Below are positions 25,101 through 25,383 of a stretch of DNA of 25,383 bases, piece by piece. The notes under the pieces are model-generated. The model was not told where the DNA came from. It saw nothing but the letters and a program-made list of their open reading frames with translations, and did not search any database. The position numbers and the translations under genes are program-made. Each line of letters opens with the position of its first letter. Positions within the stretch are counted from its first letter, which is position 1. This stretch comes from Candidatus Gorgonimonas leptogorgiae (GTDB lineage: Bacteria > Pseudomonadota > Gammaproteobacteria > Pseudomonadales > Endozoicomonadaceae), in NCBI GenBank assembly GCA_929200515.1, contig CAKNAD010000010.1, positions 1 to 25,383 on the forward strand. The letters run 5' to 3'.

Positions 25101-25383
25101 CATGAATGTTAACTTTCCAGAATATAATGTAACTAGTATTGAAACTCATAGTAGCTATAGTCGTAAATTAATTAGTTTATATACCGCAATTACATTTATG
25201 TATAATATAAATTTATTTAAAAACAAACTAACACAGGTTAATTTATCGTTAAATTATAGCCACGATTTTAATATGAACAACAGTAATAATATAAATATTA
25301 AGTTGTTAGATCATAACTTTATTATTTCACAAAAGAAAATTAATTATCAAGAATTTAATCTAGATGAAGCTATTAATATTAAT
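4075..25383 (+). CDS. Giant modular autotransporter-like surface protein, 3' end outside window
   Basis: One frame of 7,103 codons runs without a stop from the ATG at 4075 to the window edge. I read every codon. Domain order by residue: signal peptide 1-22; distinctive N-terminal domain 23-362; beta-helix passenger from about 363 to 6610 made of repeated modules; three short repeats between 6082 and 6746; helical linker to about 6862; beta-barrel from 6863, missing its last strands. The passenger is very rich in Asn, Ile and Thr, with rungs of the form N-x-G-x-I, as in autotransporter beta-helices. Family knowledge: such proteins cross the inner membrane by Sec, the barrel is inserted by the BAM complex, and the passenger reaches the surface, usually for adhesion. 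The start is the first ATG after a stop at 4063 and gives a convincing signal peptide, although the ribosome binding site (ataggg, about 12 bases away) is weak. The gene stands alone after small unrelated genes. Base composition falls from about half G+C in parts of the 5' end to very AT-rich later. Adhesion is inferred; type Va secretion is well supported. Confidence 0.92.
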   Translation, partial: MICRRFISFLAFIIIYCYSQLAYDSVIPYYMISQRLCEMNLVFLYQKVQFRWGPISGRGRESYYSKIYADGNSGLDAKSYKRRLMLDLSKHRAVIDVDITTNNDKSIIDVINIFYGTKADSSNWYGRVSDKYDAPGFNLKKYSGNIPPDDEINHTAILGMYHYNDLPSSHQARYPKKMSLVGEAFYSAYSKYQAGSIATDTIGTAILNRGIRIYSPNGEYKRKDAGICLGYTFGSSYSGIEQQFNGYYPAEDVDYDIHKYMSSIIMQVTHSSNEVKSNNTDNISAGDRSICYSGLLFAAGEIRTMVNRGAIAIVRSQHALHDKKLVVASICVAESCKGIPKLLNLKNAYIGVKRTDSTPLEDSDVAILCYNNARIGLSNYGYIEGSIYILDTTSHIMNYEVIYGVNIGGNNVSIDNHARSRITATKMLTAKLCNNQGYLKAGDCNCAVFNNNGTLEISTDGGNYSSNFTAGANSTLIQDELYLEDDVIFNSGFIISKNFYANIYLDYPNRIEDSIINQYNFKADTLNYTGRSSNRTGYNTNYPVYYKFDNQGVATITKKIAINFCNEGELYLSNNVETDNTKNFENKKNIYVDGTFRIYPDHFTSSNSSSIVANTIEVMGKNLINKGYLTANIISSDSNNMLENNGHLYSSYSDNILIKNTGTFYIDSKQASEASNHSGQNKSEYFNNIENESGKMRLILTDLQSPKNITYPLLSCNLLSCKGHSKIILEQSASCYNPATLQKSILQPKKIVVVLADSMKGEDMTSHVFRDRYLFYIKDVTDRKFLLKVTNISSVTKSNKQELSMILEWNIVRDIIDFPKLDEDHCYNLHDIATYFGFAIQGFYIIEQDKQDLFYMKQQRVVIGKAQKHSPTKMIAIDSSKSKSNDPAIIVDVSKAVTIKQISIEATIDATIDIHTNSPVDNIAVKFRPDKKITDDIIVGSLSYHTLVPTLELKGGVVNNALIQGKYGINIALPFHGKLTNNSKIIGKDVAIKIEGPANIILGSIGNYGLIKSDNYAIHMDSQASNYDAFKEYMQTKHQDKVLPITNSGTIDGNMLTSGNIYLNNKSLIISATSIEHIYGTFNLKNAVSGNINIQAITNAANSKIIFRNSGSFNGDSIQINELHNKNSGSIKTNNLSLDTSFDNEGSITANDVQLNEMTVKNSNGARLIVNTLSQQACIIDNNNNSYLDIGTITTVTKGTDKKSNYQNKNNSMLKINNPFTTPLLSIDNKNACLDIKSSSNFNKYESTSGILKVLIPDDPNEITNTPLIKIDGEALFTSNSANSSRFALYAKNPVVLEYEVTITLLEANNITGNDIKKQSGNINNFLAGVDLNPGTKTSAKIIMMSNPVLNTSITPNVLQVQIRWWEIKGGFPKIDNFNTYNMTDALLSYLPFIDGLKVIEYDNKENWYIGKREVHLGKKFANDSAKHIYAPENPANKQAVTIEVDQPLSIRKIIVQGTIDASNYITAANKENYTIGRAGLLITGKELSVTEGIYIEAKNSLISSSSSILNPSVAHKTAALLLENSITANTYNYGEISGLTGISIMGNANLLNGTIINYNKINVLGNLIYSLPIKQQANNQRKFTFCNEQSGTAIAGSGCMLSGNNINIINKNFLQMTTLTHNYASSTLTNYKNAVFNLKASQYVNSTVTMINYGLIRASETLNFTSLQNMTNSSLVADILNLTENSSNDGTININKLKHNKIFGNHSIKAMLIITGTEGLHLKDSNFVNKGDIKVDNSIYLDGKFTNQGNIYTESIVDNKNNLINKKFIRVTGKNGLLLTSNIDNRGKFTVDSTLSVMVKYNSKGDWLVGGFETKAQFTNNTGYHLKVATNDLVINTPHDIINQGVLEVVKSMKLASNFANDGILIAGTLEGVIANIPELNNNGKKYASIDTIKDIIVNNYASLTVNNAIKGNVTVYTNPTLLGNIVTQSGELNASGIYSEGMLTIQGQARITNNLIANFLEVASITAMPRKLQVKNLILTDKLINYKSIETESIKLPRKTEQYGQLLITGASGLYFNNEVYNTGTIKITNGLHIAKEFELTGVMDAKLLTTATDCKCILAKQATVSLANIGDINTSNQIIKIINKGTLNLLNYLGYVKLLGDIAVHKDTDYNNDGEILIHSNVQQQPFSSLRVGKISASKDVNYVLQQNATAQFTELIEQSNISLINNGNFDLQPNSRFKKHRYHNSGTITVNVTDFINSSTQTSLLTLDDLILNQQKNNNNFILQPVLNDTILDTTYINQPQTLYLLHITNNIFYLDSNNQKNIIDRIRNDINKYINLTSSSIHGMSFSIDSQIKSVTASSSQALQSGARYLYVTIASTLTYNFTDKNMGFNQQTLQVAELGKHCIQQISNLWGVCWRYNKSSTAVYDNNLIISPYYAFTEDKLVSYNNNNNNLVIGTTNHKTVYATTANFPAFIIGSKIKDAPSPLVKQLVINNINFSNIQITGRNIIYPRLDVTNRDGLLIAGNNSIKILNKVNIDNNTRFISGYNKHAFHIANGIIGSMDNYGIIGDSSSGYGIYISSAVSLTIANYNTIEGMLAALMLEPAPYWRHQKSSLIINNNKKIIGNILILDATQQANTTINNMDTINAYKLIGYRGLNINNNNTGMMTVNEMSASNIINKGKLKINTDNEFVVNKITNTGDLYIKNIVLANDYTCSGVLRSTFFDGKGYKLHNSGINKLANIKDVTIDKYKVLEIQGRISGDVSILDDLTLGSNVNTTNDTNLTLSGIINYNYHYITNYGSVTIKTPKFIISKYFINEINANLNIENMLQTQGSLTISGNVHAKYLQPITAGSITIGKSSILTVSIIDNSHGQPVLNFYLQGTLDISRQTSFAVISGDVNIVSGNKESSLLLKGTLHQIKGALTIDSLKNLNNAILGVMDTKFTKKINNDKLTIENNNKLQIVSNSSIGSYKPAANSQLIIPIKDYFNLIDYPLLHITNNCYLNKASKIKIIPDDVFILPIQRRTRIKIISSDNILLATNNTQLQLHDVKNIFSQLSVKHRLIKVIKDSISIEDNGHSLVADIELIDNSSLPSGMKEVEIPLHEEFLGKCQQQDTNITGVSLSSLASSQNYIAIAPYFLAIYSKKIKFANNQLTVGNVANNNTIKVEDYRSPALIVSIQSDPSNIAMNTPISIDSIDIINQDINGYQFAYKSTLGEKANQDGLLITRNNNTIQVNTKINIDKDSIISAGEKNHALHIAIPITGEIENNGKIGFPNTGVGVHFNQLMDGTLTNNNIIQGRLAAINIELDSVTNNKMSIVNNSNITGNIFVSSKANVVKKTFVNIHNKKDAYILASTIKYDNLSELNLINNKGSVVRVDNLSIVNGNNDGIINIFGTALQYKNFNNKAKLYLTDLSIDISNRFINDGLVVSTGIITLNKNYSCNGSITGNILLGNNYQLTLPYASFKTLNNIKIKADNISVSKFIKNDVIIEDTLTIYNNVNQIGNLTAKDITGVETFVINGSTSVANKLTLNTLRVANSANLTVDTIECKRLLTNSGLILVNNLKNTKAEILQQGILKILGYNTVILNSNFHQYGTTEITKAKAKVTDYIVVNGHLVLKTLLADYKPTNKFVKVDINKNSIISIKENIGDINKLDKKIIFVNDGSLILSNKSSINGNIEVHKIYYNPEIPETGIVQLEGNITQQGKLYLGGFLSNHQSEITIQPKSIIKCNSAMQQNTISIVNNGTLEIAQESSLNNYKSKQNSCLVLVLNDIKKLKSASNPALKLNHQAVFNTNSIIKLKPKTRVIPLFSNHRVYLINTTKGIVDASGHKISNIHSLVTSIDTESTLLKITNVALINNNKSLVANVQVNRIYPHADMKSVDMKLLHSLLGSCQPKDELIEVACWNYNKNKTNNMLIYPDLLALDEVAVYDADNSEFIVDSKNKHQYRTIYADKKPAICIGTTISNNTLVSNADDNIKLAKIKFNNLNINAAIINPLLTAATKTSNEDGIIITGANSIVLYDEMLISDTVKIEAGIDRHALHLAAPIVGTINNHGIIGSKTSGYGLAITQILHGEFNNLNSITGDKAAIIIKPMTSYDGKALSIINKGTITGSIIVEATSNINYPNITLKNSANIEGRDVITDNKLDFNIINTIGGIINTNNLRAQRITNQGKINTFAFDVYYMSNHGEITITNSMNLYGNITNNGSINANIIDGKGYQLTGVNSKLTASTLKSIKIYNDLPVNLQERITANVYIKNKLYIDNKYNAVIDASATLQVGSIKIDGQLANNGKLIVFSNDLECSGTLFNKKQALIDTKEYNIVLAATLTNNGSITTHNILGASCTVINNTGAILDLQNLGSNKQNITINNHGIINLNKQLKVPENEYGIIDGNIYINKADKQHNGELNIYTNIHQQRKSNLYLGAINCVNKAKFYIAEHANTVISNSINQHKLSIENKGSVTLQPLSTINKYSGNSISTLILPISNYLSSYGNNYLLTIEDDCVFYPGAKLLLKLSELLQNSLLLQHTRINLLKIKKSIIYNESTITQEEVKNIIDFNHLKLIINLDKSGIRIYKDNKDYTLVSIDITAIGELPHGFGSGNIFLEKSILGECQPKDEKISCFFHKDNLDNHGLPTACNLGIYPSFLVINPVIITINKGNVQIGSPTSHNRAHLEEYNGNHPALVLSTQIDAVDIATDNDTLEFNSLNISNIYITGHHSKKSASNLHPQDGLLITGENPLKVNKGIQIATDTSILAGKNKHALHLAAPIVANITNFGVIGDSINDSGIKISNSLQGEIINLGNISASNTAINIDIDASYLVNMRNMLLTNKKQIKGSIIATVKNSVLTQSIISSTSLIAINHATITLKNYAQIKSCNKLIDNDLLSIKLINQGGNILAKNIAVKLIDNYGIIQKVSALELANNRFINNNKAKLKLVSGSSITINNNNFINNGEVKAFNISLSNNFNNNGLIYIANILNGNDYKFDTSIHSSLECNTLKDIHLTGNTERVAVKSVLLGKIRVDDVLLLRKSIGQSGNLIAREVIVDSTYKDNLFVIDGTVKAINCKLMHLNNELSGTLQTNNLITRNTSNNSGVINTSYLFIYDKFTNDGTINIANNMEYTPNITNKGYIRSEENISISSHCANNGTLIAKMIKSATISNLLNKGIIKIKNLGDSYSDITIVNKGDIVLSKNAMIQGNITITNTEVTTKGDLYIKNSACTLKGLAVATPSTVNISDKSCLSLTTNLDQEKISIINNATLELSTYNKINNYDGRNANLILTIDQELNSIVLPIISCKQHAIFNSDSKISLKPSIVLNHISDNTITLVEAAKGIKFDITKNASLPKLIDLSTKNLPNLVIDSIVNNSLFFKIYNPQVIDVNKKLICQIKLLYDLKNISKNMMYNSILLDKNLIGSCLNKTTSIFAISWTCNKTGKKINSNNLAISPLSLVLNENVISYDCQDKILIFSGTTEDTSIKKITATNSIATAIISSSVETNNKIIDLPKTKILELNGIQVDNLEIIGVNNIHENNKATDGMLITGSHPLKLIKDSKFHIGNKAVIKATENKHALHIAVKFIGDINNYGAIGDKKSGNAIYISQPILTTITNYNAISSPNIALEVCATNDWVLNDEHLTLINNGNIQGSLLFTTASTKTKTKYVTNVYNNKTINSNNIIANNSMILNIHNNGLIDANTIKINLLNNNGIIGVIGKKGITINSNSTNNKVININNKFINASYCNLNNNILINNKSASMTCKHLANATIENNGSLLVTSKLSDNVSISNTLTLGNSIEQFGVLTADNIATNETKLKMSGDIKVASDIKLQQLEVLSTGKLYSNKGLDIKSSSINKGIIDVSYFQAKGLFANNETGKLNIREGSLIVDDNILKNLGSVNVKKLILSGTLTNYGKITAGDVLGKNNILFAITNSQLHANKLTDVTISGNVDIQVAKMIAGRVNINHQLSLSGNVTNIGELKVAILNTNNYKFTIVSSGSVTVSSPLGLTIDDNNFANYGNLQILHNLKLQSTFTNNGTITAYLLDSDKHKFINNKNSVYSIIKNSVLINNGSVTVNHCILGENLIDGKLNIGTKVLQNGSLTLGSIAADKKSELIIDNHSNVNISSLNNNNLNITNFGNLVVNGSMVVNSYIAQGGILTIQVEPKLTGAPFLQAKQNIQINSSLGNQALITISATKGISNFKRNKVIIATAKSLLVDNKKMLDTDLSYLLSVKKITSTSLLLNITNVGIDKNENREAIYADLEYINITDVKQLKTSPVSIRRFASYLQKAKILQLEPYILELIRDEIKHYRLHPDAENEVLYFLQEYHPRAYESLIAKIRNRLLNSIDSTKQSDDYQQVINVINSYLHKHYQQPVAENQAISLTTTAKKHVVDGSIVNNTLYISDKVIQNESIMLDNIVAETESEFYITNNAKVKINNFNNTKISLVNSGLLKVTNNLVVNSYTSWGGCLAINVENINKQPIILVNNNVNLNDSYDNKSQLVLTTSKFNKVGTAISDVLMLQAKKITLNNELLQDTDLANILAMQPTGSMLLRLSNPKQIISNNSHKIIVDLSWIDVKSLLLTANQPISLSQLAEKLQQVTDNEQTNIIDKSNKNKFKISNDLLITGTLNANQLIADKPVLFTINNHALAYINNIDNTNINIVNNGTLNTIPGINVCSYITNGGNLIFKISNVIDKPFLQALNNIEFNINNNNSPTITLQCAALTITEGTQQITLAKAKKILLDGEELLEADINNLIKYQKVASSSILCKLDNTSLTKNATYEVIQAQLSMVDITTIKAIDDKPISVKQLAQLMQKSTLNNTNNTVLNFIEKQITTGKMHQDMHNIYQKFTSRTTDNNQQLNKIINDIDTLHKNNNNNLSSYLNELLPDNSCANLQSIFSISKQAVLSVNNHNAIQANFNFMANKYFSLSTTSAHTMPLWFSVKQQQYRTNNANNYFNAVTNSEVYSMGLEKNYNKLNIGYLLNYGVATTANLNLNNYNKSIGNRVTSVVSAIYTNYNVKHITSYAGFLVAKNKHCYTNTNKLLNDNYNSNYNTITTAVFYNLTTSGKLNNLAFRFNSGVYFMNVNFPEYNVTSIETHSSYSRKLISLYTAITFMYNINLFKNKLTQVNLSLNYSHDFNMNNSNNINIKLLDHNFIISQKKINYQEFNLDEAININ
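4141..5160 (+). other. Unusual N-terminal domain of the giant protein
   Basis: Residues 23-362 lack the Asn-rich rungs of the rest of the passenger. They are rich in Tyr and charged residues and contain several Cys, for example ICVAESCKG near residue 332. Base composition is much less AT-rich here: 29 of 60 bases are G or C at 4981-5040, against 11 of 60 at 18661-18720 (hand counts). I do not recognise the fold. As the most membrane-distal part of the exposed protein it could be the tip domain that meets the target, which is inference. Confidence 0.6.
5161..6525 (+). repeat. Passenger module M1 (first beta-helix section)
   Basis: Rungs of the N-x-G type start here (LSNYGYIEGS near residue 375, FNNNGTLEIS near 450) and continue to about 6180. 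A hydrophobic cap segment follows that includes KIVVVLADSM and YLFYIKDVTDRKFLLKVTN. Four Cys lie in SCNLLSCKGHS and ASCYNP at about 6217-6290. The 5' boundary is approximate because the characteristic linker of later modules is not evident. Confidence 0.5.
6526..8187 (+). repeat. Passenger module M2 (type A linker)
   Basis: The module opens with a linker beginning FPKLDEDHCYNLHDIATYF, which pairs with the start of M3 (FPKIDNFNTYNMTDALLSY). It continues with DPAIIVDVSKAVTIKQISIE, matching QAVTIEVDQPLSIRKIIVQG in M3, and a diverged version of the KHALH block (KYGINIALPFHGKLTNN). About 554 residues, shorter than later modules. It ends with a cap containing TSGILKVLIPDDP and TPLIKIDGEALF, a classic passenger-end pattern. 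Confidence 0.65.
8188..11100 (+). repeat. Passenger module M3 (type A linker, longest)
   Basis: The module starts with the FPKIDNF linker and reaches a GLLITG segment at about 8509. It then holds a long ladder of rungs (about 8640-10680) with the GKKYASIDTIKDIIV block at 9727. A cap section around 10690-11100 includes FILQPVLND and LYLLHITNNIFYL. At about 971 residues it is the longest unit, so it may contain extra rungs or two merged modules. Confidence 0.6.
11101..13212 (+). repeat. Passenger module M4 (type B Cys linker)
   Basis: A unit of 704 residues. Landmarks: ELGKHC with a second Cys after ten residues followed by Trp (CX10CW, first Cys at 11116), ISPYY, the FPAFIIG segment, NRDGLLIAG near 11452, the conserved NKHAFHIA block at 11545-11613, rungs, the GKGYKL block at 12079 and a cap from about 12829. 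Confidence 0.8.
13213..15558 (+). repeat. Passenger module M5 (type B linker, second Cys lost)
   Basis: A unit of 782 residues. It begins EEFLGKCQQQD (Cys at 13231). The position ten residues on is Ser, not Cys. IAPYF and SPALIVSIQ follow, then NQDGLLIT, the KNHALHIAIPI block at 13654-13722, rungs, the NNYQLTL block near 14257 and a cap from about 15190 containing LVLVLND and VYLINTTKGI. Confidence 0.8.
15559..17706 (+). repeat. Passenger module M6 (type B Cys linker)
   Basis: A unit of 716 residues. It begins LLGSCQPKDE with CX10CW (first Cys at 15577). IYPDL and KPAICIG follow, then NEDGIIITG, the DRHALHLAAPI block at 16009-16077, rungs, GKGYQL at 16543 and a cap with LILPISNYL near 17332. 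The distance from the conserved block to GKGY(K/Q)L is exactly 534 bases, the same as in M4. Confidence 0.82.
17707..20106 (+). repeat. Passenger module M7 (type B linker, shorter Cys loop)
   Basis: A unit of 800 residues. It begins EKSILGECQPKDE (Cys at 17728), with the second Cys after eight residues instead of ten and no Trp. IYPSF and HPALVLS follow, then PQDGLLITG, the NKHALHLAAPI block at 18166-18234, rungs, the NDYKFD block near 18826 and a cap with LILTID and SIVLPIISC near 19711-19770. Confidence 0.82.
20107..22317 (+). repeat. Passenger module M8 (type B linker, expanded rung ladder)
   Basis: The last full module. It begins DKNLIGSCLNK (Cys at 20128) with SW in place of CW ten residues later and a further Cys two residues on. 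ISPLS follows, then TDGMLITG, the NKHALHIAVKF block at 20578-20646 and a longer ladder. The KY/F-L type block recurs at about 21622, 21811 and 21991, so this module gained rungs. Its cap is replaced by the short repeats that follow. Confidence 0.78.
22318..22731 (+). repeat. C-terminal short repeat R1 (138 residues)
   Basis: It starts GGILTIQVEPKLTGAPFLQA, has KVIIATAKSLLVDN and SLLLNITN in the middle, and ends DVKQL with PVSIRRFASYLQKAK. R2 and R3 repeat this order at almost the same length. It corresponds to the cap seen at the end of the large modules. Confidence 0.8.
22732..22980 (+). other. Helical insert resembling an autotransporter pre-barrel linker
   Basis: About 83 residues rich in Leu, Glu, Lys and His, unlike the Asn-rich beta-helix around them. 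EYHPRAYESLIAKIRNRLLN at about 22831-22890 follows the L-x-P-x-x-Y-x-x-L pattern typical of the helix in front of autotransporter barrels. It sits inside the passenger, after R1. Confidence 0.5.
23254..23661 (+). repeat. C-terminal short repeat R2 (136 residues)
   Basis: It starts GGCLAINVENINKQPIILV, has MLQAKKITLNNELLQDTDL and SMLLRLSN, and ends WIDVKSL with QPISLSQLAEKLQQ. It aligns with R1 and R3 from end to end. A short stretch of rungs (about 23041-23253) precedes it. Confidence 0.8.
23902..24312 (+). repeat. C-terminal short repeat R3 (137 residues)
   Basis: It starts GGNLIFKISNVIDKPFLQA, has LAKAKKILLDGEELLEADI and SSILCKLDN, and ends VDITTI with KPISVKQLAQLMQK. It is the last beta-structured passenger piece before the helical linker and barrel. 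Confidence 0.8.
24313..24660 (+). other. Helical linker before the barrel
   Basis: Residues about 6747-6862 lack rungs and look helical (FIEKQITTGKMHQDMHNIYQ, LNKIINDIDTLH). ELLPDNSCANLQSIF with SISKQAVLSV matches the usual pre-barrel helix pattern (L-x-P followed by an amphipathic helix). In classical autotransporters this helix spans the barrel pore. Confidence 0.7.
24661..25383 (+). other. Autotransporter beta-barrel, cut by the window edge
   Basis: Alternating-residue strands follow each other: MPLWFSVKQQQY, SEVYSMGLEKNY, KLNIGYLLNYGV, TSVVSAIYTNY, ITSYAGFLVAK, TITTAVFYNL, LAFRFNSGVYFMNV, SLYTAITFMYNI, QVNLSLNYSHDF. This order and spacing fit the 12-strand translocator (PF03797 type). 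241 residues are visible. The family usually has about 260-300, ending in Phe or Trp, so some 30-60 residues should lie beyond the window. The conserved small/aromatic positions are partly replaced by Asn and Tyr, as expected in such AT-rich DNA. Confidence 0.82.

Noticed and set aside
4075..25383. Type I secreted RTX protein or trimeric (YadA-like) adhesin
   Set aside because: No GGxGxD calcium repeats and no short YadA-type anchor are seen; the C-terminal end has many successive barrel strands of a classical autotransporter.
1..25383. tRNA, rRNA, insertion sequence or integrase
   Set aside because: I saw no cloverleaf, ribosomal core, terminal inverted repeats with transposase, or recombinase motif anywhere in the window.

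Overview
The window looks like a piece of chromosome from an AT-rich gammaproteobacterium, probably host-associated. The main clue is TldD, whose sequence follows the enterobacterial protein closely along its whole length (HEAVGHGLEGD, GNGRRESYAHLPMPRMTNT, GVGICGKDGQ). The UspA-type stress protein and the DUF599 membrane protein fit the same group. No genus can be named from the sequence alone.

Layout. Bases 1-211 hold at most the start of a leftward gene cut by the window edge. tldD runs leftward (212-1651). A 233-base divergent spacer follows, with nested inverted repeats. Three small rightward genes come next: a DUF599 membrane protein (1900-2637), a universal stress protein (2754-3191) and an unrecognised protein with two glycine-rich membrane helices (3369-3923). 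They are separated by 100-180 base AT-rich spacers that share a 13-base motif and contain a 13-bp hairpin. No spacer exceeds 300 bases.

From 4075 to the right edge (25383) there is one uninterrupted reading frame of 7,103 codons, read codon by codon here with no stop, and it continues beyond the window. It encodes a giant classical (type Va) autotransporter-like surface protein. In order it has a signal peptide, an unusual Tyr/Cys-containing N-terminal domain, a very long Asn-rich beta-helix passenger built from repeating passenger-like modules, three short repeats of about 137 residues, a helical linker and a 3'-truncated beta-barrel.

The most interesting feature is the internal architecture of this protein. 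Five consecutive modules of about 700-800 residues (M4-M8) each start with a Cys-containing linker (LxGxC, with CX10CW in two modules). Each then has a 'PA-I/L' segment, a DG-L/I-LITG segment, a highly conserved block of 23 residues around KHALHLAAPI, and a ladder of N-x-G-x-I beta-helix rungs. All but the last end in a hydrophobic cap; in M8 the short C-terminal repeats appear to take the place of that cap. Two or three more diverged modules (M1-M3) precede them. Each module resembles a complete passenger without its barrel, so the gene looks like serial duplication or fusion of autotransporter passengers feeding one C-terminal barrel. Most of the short leftward open frames inside this gene are antisense shadows and are not annotated.
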